Below, one piece after another: positions 21,078-31,082 of a stretch of DNA of 64,000 bases (positions are counted from its first letter, which is position 1; each line of letters begins with the position of its first letter). A program made the translations under genes and the position numbers. A model generated the notes under the pieces. It was not told the DNA's origin. It ran no database searches and saw only the letters and a list, made by a program, of their open reading frames with translations. Location of the stretch: NCBI GenBank assembly GCA_963786305.1, contig CAWAYL010000014.1, positions 620,001 to 684,000 of the forward strand, given 5' to 3'. The stretch is from CAKZLS01 sp963786305 (GTDB taxonomy: Bacteria; Pseudomonadota; Alphaproteobacteria; Rhodospirillales; Defluviicoccaceae).

Positions 21078-24000
21078 ATGGCGCTGGCCAACGTTTCGCT
21101 CGACGACAAATATGATCGTCGAATCCGGGCGCATCTATCTGACCGGCACCCAGGCGCTGGCGCGGCTGATCCTGACCCAGCGCCGCCGGGACGCGGCGGC
21201 GGGGCTGAATACGGCGGGATACGTGACCGGTTATCGCGGATCGCCGCTCGGCGGTCTCGACCGCGAGCTATGGCGCATCGGCGGCCTGTTGACGAAGCAC
21301 CAGATCCACTTCCAGCCCGGCGTCAACGAGGACCTGGCGGCCACCGCGCTGTGGGGTACGCAGCAATCGGGGCTGTTTCCGGGCGCCCGGCACGACGGCG
21401 TGTTCGGACTGTGGTACGGCAAGGGCCCCGGCGTCGACCGCTCCGGCGACGCATTGCGCCATGCCAATCTCGCCGGCACGGCGCCGCTCGGCGGTGTCCT
21501 GGCGGTCGCCGGCGACGATCCCGCCTCCAAGGCGTCGACGGCGCCGAGCCAGAGCGAATACGCGATGATCGACGCCGGAATGCCGGTGCTGGTACCGGCC
21601 GACATCGGCGATTTTCTCGATTTCGGCCTGTACGGCTGGGCGCTGTCGCGGTTTTCCGGATGCTGGGTCGGCATGAAGACCCAGGGCGACAACGTCGACG
21701 CCTCCGCGTCCATCGAGGTCACGCCCGACGCGCCGCGCATCGTCCTTCCCGAAGGGTTCGCGCCGCCGTCCGGCGGCCTCCACATCCGCCTCCACGACTG
21801 GCCGCCGACGATCCAGGACTCGCGCCTCCATGATCATAAGCTGCCGGCGGCGCGCGCCTTCGCGCGGGCCAACGCGCTGGACCGGGTGGTCATGGACGGG
21901 CCGAGCCGGCGGATCGGCATCGTCGCCGCCGGCAAGACCTTCCTGGACGTTTTGCAGGCGCTCGACGATCTCGGCATCGACCACGCGCTGGCCGCCGCCA
22001 TCGGTCTCGGCGCCTACAAGGTGGGCATGGCGTGGCCGCTGGACACCGAAAGTGCTCAGCGCTTCGCCGGCGGCCTGCAGGAAATTCTCGTCATAGAGGA
22101 AAAGCGCCCGGTTCTGGAGCCGCAGTTCAAGGAGATGCTGTTTCACTGGCCGGCCGACCGCCGTCCGCGGATCGTCGGCAAGACCGACGAGAACGGCAAG
22201 CCGCTGCTGCCGGCCACCGGCGCGCTGACGCCGGCGATCATCGCCCGCGCCATCGCCCGGCGCGTCGAGCGGTTCGATCCCTCGGGACGGGTCGGCGAGC
22301 GGCTCGCGCTTCTCGAACTGATCGAGGACGCGGCGCGCCAAGCCGATCCGGACCCGGCCAGGCGGCTGCCGTATTTCTGCTCCGGGTGTCCCCACAACAC
22401 CTCGACGCTGGTTCCCGACGGCTCGCTGACGGCGGCCGGGATCGGCTGTCATTTCATGGTCACCTGGATGGACCGGCAAATCCGACACCTTCACCCAGAT
22501 GGGCGGCGAGGGCGCCAACTGGAACGGCATGGCGCCGTTCACCGACATTCCGCACCTGTTCGTCAACATCGGCGACGGCACCTATTTCCATTCCGGCATT
22601 CTTGCCATCCGCGCCGCCGTGGCCGCGGGCGTCAACGTCACCTACAAGATCCTCTACAACGACGCGGTGGCGATGACCGGCGGCCAGCCGATGGACGGGC
22701 CGCTGGACGTACCGATGATCACCCGCCAGATGGCGGCCGAGGGGGTGAAGCGCATCGCCATCGTGTCCGACGAGCCGGAGAAATTCTCCGGCAAGGCGGG
22801 ACTGGCGCCGGGCGTGACCGTCAGTCATCGCGACGACCTGGACGCGGTGCAGCGCCAGCTCCGCGAGGTTCCGGGCACCTCGGTCCTGGTCTACGACCAG
22901 ACTTGCGCCGCCGAAAAACGCCGCCGGCGCAAGCGCGGCCGCTATCCGGACCCGCCGAAGCGCGTGTTCATCAACGAGGCGGTGTGCGAGGGCTGCGGCG
23001 ATTGCGGCGTCGTCTCCAACTGCGTCTCCATCGTCCCCAGGAATACCGCCTTCGGGCGCAAGCGCGCCATCGACCAGTCGTCGTGCAACAAGGACTATTC
23101 GTGCGTGAAGGGGTTCTGCCCCAGCTTCGTCACCGTCCATGGTGCCGAACCCCGGCGCCATCCACCGTCGATCCATCGCCGGTTGCCCGATCTTCCCGAT
23201 CCGGCCGGGCCCGCGCTGGACGCACCTTACGGCATCGTCATCGCCGGCATCGGCGGCACCGGCGTCGTTACCATCGGCGCCCTGCTCGGCATGGCCGCGC
23301 ACCTGGAGGGCAAGGGTGTTTCGGTGGTGGACCAGACGGGACTGGCGCAGAAGAACGGCACCGTCGTCAGCCATGTGCGGATCGCCGCGCATCCGTCGGG
23401 CATCCGGGCGATGCGGCTGTCGGTCGGCGGCGCCGGGCTGATACTCGGCTGCGACATGGTGGCGGCGGGAGGCGCGGACGTCCTCGCCACCGCCAAGCCC
23501 GGCGTAACGCGGGCCGTCGTCAACGCCCACCAGACCATGACCGCCGACTTCACCCACGATCCCGATCTGTATTTTCCGGCGCGGCAGGTCCAGGGCGCCA
23601 TCCGGCGCGCCTGCGGCGATAACCGGCTGGCCCTGGTGGAGGCGACCCGCATCGGCAACGCCGTCGCCGGGGACGCCATCGCCGCCAATCTGCTGCTGCT
23701 GGGCCACGCCTACCAGAAGGGCCTGCTGCCGGTATCGGGAGCGGCCATCGCGCGCGCCATTGAGCTGAACGGGGCGTCGGTGGACGCCAACAAGGACGCG
23801 TTCGTTTGGGGCCGCCGTTGCGCCCATGACCCGGCCCTGGCCGAGCGCATCCTCGGATCCGATCCGGGCCCTGCCACGCTCGACGACACTCATTGAGCTC
23901 CGCACCGACGAGCTTCGCCAGTACCAGGATCACGCGTATGCCGAACGATACACCGAATTCGTCGAACGCGTCCGCGCCGCCGAAGCGGAACGCGTTCCGG

Positions 24001-24536
24001 GCAAAACGGCTCTCGCCGAGGCCGTTGCGCGGTCGTATTTCAAGCTGCTGGCCTACAAGGACGAATACGAGGTGGCCCGGCTATACTCCGACGGCCGCTT
24101 CGAACGGACGCTCGCCGATCAGTTCGAACACGGCGCGACGCTCCGTTTCCACCTCGCCCCGCCGCTGTTCGCCAAGCGCGACCCGGTGACCGGCGTTCTC
24201 CGCAAGAAGGCCTACGGCCCCTGGATGATGACGGTATTTCGCTTTCTCGCCCGGTGGAAGCGGCTGCGTGGCACCCGATGGGACATCTTCGGCTATACCG
24301 ATGAACGCCGCATGGAACGCCGCCTGATCGGCGAGTACGAGACGACGGCGGTAGAGCTTCTATCGAGCCTGAATCGCGACAACCACCGCCTGGCGTGCGA
24401 GATCGCATCGTTGCCCGAAACCATGCGCGGCTTCGGTCACGTGAAAGCGCGCAGTGTTGACGCGGCCAAAGCCCGTCAGGCGGCGCTTTTGCAAGCTTTC
24501 CGCGCCCCCTCGCCCACCGCCGACGCGGCGGAGTAA
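21078..24536 (+). CDS. fused indolepyruvate ferredoxin oxidoreductase (three frameshifts)
   Basis: A protein of about 1,150 residues combining the IorA and IorB parts. It oxidatively decarboxylates aryl-pyruvates with thiamine pyrophosphate and iron-sulfur clusters. The N-terminal pyruvate-binding fold begins YVTGYRGSPLGGLDREL. Cysteine motifs are PYFCSGCPHNTS near residue 435 and CEGCGDCGVVSNC near 630, and the gamma domain begins GIVIAGIGGTGVVTIGALL. Breaks near 21117, 22479 and 23886 each need one base removed. The ATG at 21078 follows a gggagg site. Length and order match the fused alphaproteobacterial form. Confidence 0.88.
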
Positions 24537-24811
24537 TCGCGGGCCCCGTCCCACCCGCATCGGTGAGGATCGTTGAGGCAGGCGCCGCCACCCATGAAGG
24601 CGGGGGCTGATATCCCCTCGCAGACGCGATTGAACCGAACGCGACCGCAAGCTCCTGTCGCAACGACAGGGCGTTGCGGCATTCTTCGGTGCAATGAGCG
24701 AACTCCGAGCGCGTGTATGCGGGTTTGCACATTCAAAATACAAATAACGAAGCAAGTAATTCCATATTTCACCACAAATAAACTGCACAATGAACGAACA
24801 AATTATCTGGC

Positions 24812-24830
24812 GAAAATGATAATCATTATT
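24812..24830 (+). promoter_or_regulatory. Fur box, 17 of 19 consensus bases
   Basis: The site gaaaatgataatcattatt matches the 19-bp Fur consensus GATAATGATAATCATTATC except at positions 3 and 19. It ends 20 bases before the -35 hexamer of a good sigma-70 type promoter and is followed by a multicopper oxidase gene. Iron control by Fur or a Fur-family relative is inferred; direction of control is open because the box lies upstream of the promoter. Confidence 0.75.
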
Positions 24831-24850
24831 AAGATCGTGGCCAAAGCATG

Positions 24851-24879
24851 TTGACATAATGGCAATTTAGGGCCATTAT
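24851..24879 (+). promoter_or_regulatory. sigma-70 type promoter
   Basis: A perfect TTGACA (24851-24856) is followed after 17 bases by CATTAT (24874-24879). Transcription would begin near 24886 and leave a leader of about 250 bases before the multicopper oxidase ATG. Confidence 0.6.
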
Positions 24880-25134
24880 ATTACGATGGAGTAACGATCA
24901 ATAAAGTTTAACGTATCCGAGCGGGTTGGCTGCCAAGTGAAGTCGAATTTTTCCAGGAAACTCGGAATAATCACTCAGTTTGTTTTTTATAATATAAAAA
25001 CCTCTCTCTAAAGCGTGACATATCAGGTGTGGCACTGGTGCGGTAAATTGTATTTCAATTTACCCATAATAATTACGGTTCCATAGTATTTGGCAATTTT
25101 TTGCCGCTCTGATATTCACACCCGGGAGGGCGAA

Positions 25135-27168
25135 ATGAACGATCTCTTGAACGCTACCGAGCAATGGACGACCTTCGGATATAGCAACGATCTTCCACTA
25201 CCGAGAAGAATAGATACCCTCCATCGAACGCATCTGACCCTGGATATCAATGAAACCGAACAATTTCTTGGTCTTTACGACGGCGCGGGCGCGCCGCTTT
25301 CGACAACGGTATGGGGGTACGGCAACGGTGCCAATGTAACCTATCCCGGACCGACGATCGTCGCCTACGAAGACAATCCGATCGACATCAAGTGGAAAAA
25401 CAAGCTGCCGACGGACGGACATCTCCTCCCCATCGACGACAGCATCCACCTCGTTCAACCCATTCGGAAAACCCTTGACGCGGGCTACACGCCGACGGTC
25501 ACCCATTTGCATGGCGGCCACACCGAGGCGGCGAGCGACGGCGGGCCGGAGCAATGGTTCACCCAGACCAAAGGGCCAAAAGGGCCGGCGGAAGTTGGGC
25601 CCGACTTCGTCTCGAATACCACGCACTACGACAACGACCAGGACGGGGCGACCCTCTGGTACCACGACCACGCGCTCGGCATCACCCGCCTCAACGTCTA
25701 TGCCGGTCTCGCCGGTTTCTATTTGCTCGAAGATGAGAACACGCTGGATCTGAAAACGTCAGAGAACGGCGCGGATCCTGTATTGCCGGGCGGCGCCTAT
25801 GAAACCGAAATCGTGATCCAGGACCGCGCATTCACGACAGACGGCCAACTGTATTATCCGGCATTCGCGGACGACAAGCTTCCGGACGGCGCTGGCGGAT
25901 CGGGATCGGTCTCCGAGGAAGTGGGCGGTGACGATTTCACTGAGGAGGGAGGAACATTTCCATCGGCGCTGCCCGAGTTCTTCGGCGACCACATCATCGT
26001 AAACGGCATGGCATGGCCGAACCTGGATGTGGCCCAGGGCGATTATAAGTTCCGCATGCTGAACGGCTCTGATTCCCGCTTCTACGTGCTGCAGCTCGAC
26101 AACCCCGACGTTGCAGTCACTCTGACCGGGACGGACACCGGGTTGCTGGAGAATTCCATAACGATCATGGACGGTGACGGCACACAGGCACAGGGTGAAC
26201 AGTTGGTTCTGGCGCCCGGCGATCGAGTGGACCTGGTGTTCGATTTCAGTGGAGTACCGGACACTGAAACCGTCGAGTTGATCAACGTCGGCCCGGCGTA
26301 CGAACCCTTCAAGGGACTGAACACCGACGGCTCTCTGGCGGAAGCGGAAGCCGCAGACAGCAACGAGCCTGTGGGTCACATCATGCAGTTCACCGTTGAT
26401 GCCGGCCTGGGTGCGCTCAACGCGACCGTCAACGATGACGGCCCCGTGAGTCTGCACGATAGCTTCGTGGACTGGACCGTCGATGTAGTCAGCAACAAAG
26501 TAGACAGCGACAACGTAGACAGCGACAACGTAGGCGGCGACAACCTAGGCGACAACATAGCCGACATCGCGGTCAACGTCCGCCGGTTGGGATTGTTCGA
26601 GGGCGCGGACGAATTCGGCCGCGTCAATCCGTTGCTGGGGACCGCCGAGGAAGGCCAAATTCATACGTATGATCCCAACCACAACACCGGTGAAATCAAA
26701 GATTTCGGCCCTCTGGACTGGTTCGCGGACACTACCGAGACGCCGTTGCTCGACACTTACGAGCAATGGGATGTCTTCAACTTTACCGCGAACTCCCATC
26801 CCGTCCATATCCATCTGACGACGTTTCAAGTTGTCGGCAAATATGAGATCGATTTCCAGGATGAGGACGAGGACGGCGTCCCCGACGACACCAATGGGGA
26901 TGGCATCACCTATGGTGTGATGGGCACCGACGATTTTGACGACGTCGACATCCTGGTGAGTGCTACGCCAGAGATGCTGCGGCCAGAGGACACGGGCTGG
27001 CAGGATACCGTCGAGGTGGCGCCGGGGGAAATGCTAAGTGTGGTGGCGAACTTCGATCGGCCGGGCGAATACGTCTGGCACTGCCACATCCTGTCCCACG
27101 AGGATCATGAAATGATGCGGCCGTTCGAGGTGGTCACCGACGAAGCGGATATGTGGATGCCCACGTAG
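25135..27168 (+). CDS. multicopper oxidase, no signal peptide
   Basis: An intact 677-residue protein; the ATG at 25135 follows gggagggcga. The four copper motifs are VTHLHGGH, LWYHDHALG, HPVHIHLTTF and WHCHILSHEDHEMM, the last giving the type 1 Cys, His and probable Met ligands. The arrangement is like CotA and phenoxazinone-synthase-type oxidases, which oxidise metals or phenolics with reduction of oxygen to water. There is no Sec or Tat signal. The protein is very acidic, with an Asp/Asn-rich repeat (DSDNVDSDNVGGDN) near residue 462. A TAG ends it, but the same frame stays open into the RTX segment downstream. Confidence 0.9.
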   Translation: MNDLLNATEQWTTFGYSNDLPLPRRIDTLHRTHLTLDINETEQFLGLYDGAGAPLSTTVWGYGNGANVTYPGPTIVAYEDNPIDIKWKNKLPTDGHLLPIDDSIHLVQPIRKTLDAGYTPTVTHLHGGHTEAASDGGPEQWFTQTKGPKGPAEVGPDFVSNTTHYDNDQDGATLWYHDHALGITRLNVYAGLAGFYLLEDENTLDLKTSENGADPVLPGGAYETEIVIQDRAFTTDGQLYYPAFADDKLPDGAGGSGSVSEEVGGDDFTEEGGTFPSALPEFFGDHIIVNGMAWPNLDVAQGDYKFRMLNGSDSRFYVLQLDNPDVAVTLTGTDTGLLENSITIMDGDGTQAQGEQLVLAPGDRVDLVFDFSGVPDTETVELINVGPAYEPFKGLNTDGSLAEAEAADSNEPVGHIMQFTVDAGLGALNATVNDDGPVSLHDSFVDWTVDVVSNKVDSDNVDSDNVGGDNLGDNIADIAVNVRRLGLFEGADEFGRVNPLLGTAEEGQIHTYDPNHNTGEIKDFGPLDWFADTTETPLLDTYEQWDVFNFTANSHPVHIHLTTFQVVGKYEIDFQDEDEDGVPDDTNGDGITYGVMGTDDFDDVDILVSATPEMLRPEDTGWQDTVEVAPGEMLSVVANFDRPGEYVWHCHILSHEDHEMMRPFEVVTDEADMWMPT

Positions 27169-27190
27169 TCATCAAAAGCATCCTCTCCGA

Positions 27191-27212
27191 GGGGCCCGCC
27201 TCAGCGGGCCCC
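27191..27212 (+). other. perfect 9-bp hairpin after the oxidase stop
   Basis: ggggcccgc and gcgggcccc pair perfectly around a CTCA loop, starting 22 bases after the TAG. There is no T-run on either strand, so it is not a simple terminator. It could be a processing or attenuation element, or a downstream structure favouring stop-codon readthrough. Confidence 0.6.
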
Positions 27213-27279
27213 AAAGAGCACCTTTCGCCGATCAAGACCACGGGAATCCTCTGGATGGCTGCTCGATACCGAATTTGAT

Positions 27280-27909
27280 ATGTCTCCTGAAGATCCCCGG
27301 CGACATCTTTTGTGGAGCGCCCGCGACCGCCTTCCGCCTCGTCTCGCCCTTATGGGCGGCGGCGAAGACGACATGCTCGAAGGAGGCAACGGTGACGACA
27401 GCCTCGACGGCGGGGCCGACGACGACAACCTGAGCGGGGGGAACGGCGACGACACCCTCGATGGCGGCGACGGCAACGACGAGCTGAACGGCGGCGCCGA
27501 TATCCAAATCGGCGGGCCGTTCCCCGTCTCCGGCGGGCCCGTGCCCATCTCTATCGGCTACGCCGACTTCCTCGACGGCGGCGACGGCAACGACACCCTC
27601 CGTGGCCAAGGCGGCAACGACACGCTGATCGGCAGCATCGGCGATGACACCCTTGACGGCGGCGCCGGCGCCGATCAGTTCATCTTCTCGGGGTCGAACG
27701 GCACCGATTTCATCGAGGACTTCGCCAACGGCGTCGACACCCTCGTCATCAGCGGATACGGGGCCGCGCTGGACGAATTCAGCGAACTCAACCTGTTCGA
27801 GTTCGGCGGCGACACCTTCGTCGACCTCAGCGCCGGCGGCGGCGACGTGGTCGTCCTCGACAACATCGCCCTCGCCGACGTCGACGCGACCGACTTCATC
27901 TTCGCCTAA
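27280..27909 (+). CDS. RTX calcium-binding repeat protein or C-terminal RTX segment
   Basis: From residue 24 the frame carries at least seven glycine/aspartate nonapeptides (GGNGDDSLD, GGNGDDTLD, GGDGNDELN, GGDGNDTLR, GAGADQFIF), a type I secretion hallmark. It ends with a hydrophobic-acidic tail, DVDATDFIFA, as type I substrates do. The start is unclear: the frame is open back to 27169, in phase with the multicopper oxidase, and the first 23 residues from ATG 27280 are arginine-rich and unlike RTX sequence. It is either a short separate protein or the C-terminal half of an oxidase-RTX polypeptide split by one TAG. Confidence 0.75.
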   Translation: MSPEDPRRHLLWSARDRLPPRLALMGGGEDDMLEGGNGDDSLDGGADDDNLSGGNGDDTLDGGDGNDELNGGADIQIGGPFPVSGGPVPISIGYADFLDGGDGNDTLRGQGGNDTLIGSIGDDTLDGGAGADQFIFSGSNGTDFIEDFANGVDTLVISGYGAALDEFSELNLFEFGGDTFVDLSAGGGDVVVLDNIALADVDATDFIFA

Positions 27910-27932
27910 ATCGAGAGGGGTTTTTGGGAAGT

Positions 27933-27957
27933 GGGGCGGTGGTCAGACTACCGCCCC
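27933..27957 (+). terminator. terminator hairpin after the RTX gene
   Basis: A perfect 8-bp stem (ggggcggt/accgcccc) with 9-base loop lies 23 bases after the stop, followed by gctccttt. The T-run is short, so termination may be partial. Confidence 0.5.
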
Positions 27958-28021
27958 GCTCCTTTCGGAGGTGCGGTCAGCGGGCGCTTGGAGCGCCAAG
28001 CGCCTGTCGAGGGAGGAAAAT

Positions 28022-28180
28022 TCAATAACTGTAAGTAAGTTTGTCGCGCTTAACAAATTGATCGAATATTTCTTCAATATCGTCGTCAGAAAGGTCGGCC
28101 AACTCACTCAGGGCATCAACCCATTCATCTGATTCGCGCCAATCATGGCGCACCAGAACGCAGGCAGTTTTCGTATTCAT
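28022..28180 (-). CDS. small acidic protein, 52 residues
   Basis: ATG at 28180 has an aaggga ribosome site about eight bases upstream. The product runs from MNTKTACVLVRHDW through a strongly acidic helical stretch (LADLSDDDIEEIFDQF) to KRDKLTYSY. There is no membrane segment or signal peptide. I do not recognise a family. It is the only ORF of protein-like composition in this AT-rich gap and is transcribed against its neighbours. Confidence 0.45.
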   Translation of the reverse strand: MNTKTACVLVRHDWRESDEWVDALSELADLSDDDIEEIFDQFVKRDKLTYSY

Positions 28181-28670
28181 TGCCGTTATCCCTTGCCATA
28201 ATCCTACCTTTGACCCATGCCGTTGCCAGCACTCTCGCCGCATGTCGATGTTTCACAATCATCGTTGAACCCATGTTATAAATTTCTGAATGTTTTAAAT
28301 TTTTTTTGTACACGCTCTTGATATGAGGTATATATCCGCGTCATAAAAGTAAACTTTTATATATAATCTCAAACATACAAGTAAATATCATGACATCCGT
28401 TAATGATGTGATTTTTTCAGGCAAAAATCAATGGATATTATTGTGTCTTATGTATATCATAGGTAGTAATCACTTATGCCATGAATGTCGTTATATATTT
28501 ATGGTTATATCGGACTTTTGGCGCACACCCATTAGGAAAGCGGGCCTTGGCGTTGTGAATATCGGGTGAGGCACCGAAGGGCCGCTTGCACACCGGTGTG
28601 GGAAACACGATCGCACGGTGACCCTGCGCGTAGAAGGTTGGAAACGTAGGGGAGAGAACAGGTAGGGCCA
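28181..28670. other. AT-rich intergenic region
   Basis: About 490 bases without a convincing gene. It contains an AT-rich hairpin at 28343-28360 (ataaaag/cttttat), a perfect 12-bp palindrome cacaccggtgtg at 28588-28599, and at 28596-28616 a motif resembling the terminal repeat of the element at 2265-2385. No clear promoter is seen for the ATP-grasp gene. Confidence 0.6.
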
Positions 28671-29555
28671 ATGATCGTCGTTGCCGGGGGACACGCCGAT
28701 CCGAACATCGCTCGGCTCGTGCAGCGTCTGAACAAGCGCGGTGAACCTTTTGTCGCCCTCCTTGACAGCGCCGGCGACCATCCGCGGTTGATGTGGCGGC
28801 TCGGGGAGGAGCGACTGTGGATCAACGGCGCCGAGGTCCGGCCAACGGCCGTTTTTCTCCGTTATAACGTCTTCACCCATGCAAAGGATCGCCGCCCGGA
28901 AAGCCGAAGGAATGCGACACGATGGTATTACACGATACTTTCCTGGGCTCTCGCTCACGAAAAGGTGAGATACCTTAACCGCCGTTACGGCTCCAGCCAC
29001 GCCACCAAACCCTACAACCTGCAACTCGCCGCACAGCTCGAACTCAAGACCCCGGACACCGTGATAACCAACGATTCGGACGTGTTCTCGTGTCTGCACG
29101 AAGACAAGTGGATCGCAAAACCCGTGGACGGCGGGGAGTACACGCAGGTGCTCAGCCACTTGCTGGAAACGGAAAGCTGGTCTCGGGACGCCGCCGAGGC
29201 GCCAACCCTCCTGCAACAGCGTCTGGTGGGGCCCGATCTTCGCATCTATGGCGTCGGCAATCGCTGGTTCGCGTTCACATTAACCAGTTCCGAGATCGAT
29301 TATCGCCGGTCTGCCGACGTTGCCATCCATTCGGTCCATCCGCCATCCGATCTTACCGAGCCTCTGGCGGCGCTGATGAACAACCTCGGACTCGATTTCG
29401 GGGCGGCCGACTTTAAGGTGTGCTCGCGCACGGGTCGCTATCTGTTTCTCGAGATCAATTCCGCGCCCATGTTTACCGCTTTCGACGACGTGGCCTCGGG
29501 CACCCTCGGCGATGCCCTTGTCGATTGGATGCTGCGGCCGAGCACGAGCGAATAG
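28671..29555 (+). CDS. ATP-grasp ligase
   Basis: A 294-residue intact protein. The C-terminal half shows ATP-grasp features: DKWIAKPVDGGEY near residue 144 for nucleotide binding, LLQQRLVGPDLRIYGVG near 181, and GAADFKVCSRTG then FLEINSAPMFTAFD near 261 for metal binding. The fold resembles RimK and the peptide-modifying ligases of graspetide pathways. The N-terminal half (IVVAGGHADPNIARLVQRL) is a nucleotide-fold-like pre-ATP domain. It is followed 209 bases later by an unusual VCBS-like protein, which could be its substrate or cargo; that is inference only. Confidence 0.75.
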   Translation: MIVVAGGHADPNIARLVQRLNKRGEPFVALLDSAGDHPRLMWRLGEERLWINGAEVRPTAVFLRYNVFTHAKDRRPESRRNATRWYYTILSWALAHEKVRYLNRRYGSSHATKPYNLQLAAQLELKTPDTVITNDSDVFSCLHEDKWIAKPVDGGEYTQVLSHLLETESWSRDAAEAPTLLQQRLVGPDLRIYGVGNRWFAFTLTSSEIDYRRSADVAIHSVHPPSDLTEPLAALMNNLGLDFGAADFKVCSRTGRYLFLEINSAPMFTAFDDVASGTLGDALVDWMLRPSTSE

Positions 29556-29764
29556 GATCGACGGCGCGATGGGCTTACCCATCTACCTCCCCCCAGTTAT
29601 CTGAAAGCAGGCGTCAATTGTTCTTGAGAAGTACGGATGGCCGAATTGATTACGCCGTATAACACCGCGAGTGGAATCACGGAATTGAGTAGGATGCCCC
29701 CTCAGAACTGCTTTTCGGGTTTTATGCATATGTTTCTGTCAACCTTCGGGAGGGGGTAACAGTA

Positions 29765-30967
29765 ATGGCTACATTAGATTTCGATTCAGGGAGCGTGACG
29801 ACCGAAAGCTTGGACTCTAGTTTCGAAAGCTTGGACTCCCGTTTCTGGAAACGATTTCCGTACGCGCGTGACGATAAGGCCGAAACCGATGAAGACACGC
29901 CGGTCAACGTCGATGTGCTTAATAACGACAGTAGAGCCTCCAAGGTCTTTGCCATCAATATTGATGCTAAGGGGGACGGGCACGGGATATGGCAGATCGT
30001 CAAACCAGGTGACTCTGTGACAGATGAAACCGGTGCGATCTTAACGCTCGAAGACGACTATACTATTGATGTCGATCCCAACGGAAAGTTTGAGGACCTC
30101 AACGACGGCGATAAGGACACGATTTCTTTCAAATATGGGGTGTATGGACCCGAAAGCTGGAAATACGGATATTTCGGATGGGATGACGCGACCGTCACCG
30201 TGACGGTCAAGGGGATTACGGATGGCGAACCGGAGAACCACGCGCCGGTCGCAGTCAACGATTACAAATTCGTCAATCCTTATCTATCCGTACCCGTACC
30301 CTAAACCTTACCCGCTTCCGCTCGACTCCGCCCAGACCACGGCCTCCTTGGACGGCGGCGCGGAGGCGGCGTCGTTGGATAGCACATCCGCCGACGATCT
30401 CATCTATACGACGCTGGCGATCGGCGAAGAAGGCGATCCCGATCCGTATCCGCATCGGCCCTCATCAATGTGCTCTCCAACGATACCGATCCCGACGGGG
30501 ACTGGCTAAGCATCGCCACAATCAATGGTGAAAAGGTCACTGTGGGAAGCGAGGTGAAAACCCAGGCCGGCGCCACCGTGACCTTAGTGCAGCCGCTCGT
30601 CGGGCCGATGGTGCTGCAGTACGAGAGTGGCATTCTCAAGGATTCCTACACATACCCATTGCCGCTGGCGGATGAATCGAGTCAATCGGCAACCACGGAA
30701 CAGCAGGCGTATTCCCTCAGCGTCGCCGACGATGGAACGACCGAGTTCAGTCCATTCCCGCTGCCAGTGCCCTTGCCGGAGCCGATACCCGGGCCCTACT
30801 TGATCGTAGACAAATTCACTTACGAGAACACTGACGGCGACAAGCTTTCCAACGAAGCGACGGTCTACGTATACCGAGGCTTTCCCTATTACCTCTCGGC
30901 AACGGAGGACGCGACGCCGACGGAAGACGTTCCCGCCGAAAGTGGCGCGGAAATCATGCTCGCATAG
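29765..30967 (+). CDS. VCBS/cadherin-like repeat protein with Pro/Tyr-rich linkers (three frameshifts)
   Basis: About 399 residues once one break near 30285 and two close together near 30445-30460 are repaired. ATG follows ggagggggtaacagta. Two modules carry the VCBS-type signature (DEDTPVNVDVLNND near residue 40 and INVLSNDTDPDGDWLSI near 235). Between and after them are linkers of alternating proline and aromatic or aliphatic residues (YPYPYPKPYPLPL, FPLPVPLPEPIPG). The N-terminus repeats ESLDS twice within 15 residues, and ASLD appears twice more near residue 195. There is no signal peptide. VCBS domains are common in type I exported adhesins. Confidence 0.65.
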
Positions 30968-31082
30968 CCGGTTTGGCAGACACGAGGCCCGAGCGACCGA
31001 TAGAGCGACAGTCGTGAAAAATGCTTACAGTTGGCTCTCAATGGTCCTCGGGTCCTCGTTTGAAAGTGCGCTGTGAAGTCCG

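Larger units (their letters stand above)
24537..25134. other. AT-rich intergenic region upstream of the multicopper oxidase
   Basis: About 600 bases without a gene. Base composition falls sharply compared with the flanks. It holds the Fur-like box and promoter listed separately and leaves a leader of about 250 bases before the oxidase start. Nothing else is recognised in it. Confidence 0.7.

Noticed and set aside
24580..24854. Short plus-strand ORF (93 codons) in the AT-rich gap and several minus-strand frames there
   Set aside because: No ribosome site, no domain, and its end crosses the Fur box and lies before the promoter.
27191..27212. The hairpin after the oxidase as a rho-independent terminator
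   Set aside because: Neither strand has a T-run after the stem, and the RTX segment downstream is in the same phase.
29765..30967. The VCBS-like protein as a classical graspetide precursor peptide
   Set aside because: It is about 400 residues with two folded modules and has no recognised core motif; only the repeats and ligase neighbour are suggestive, so I kept it as an open observation.
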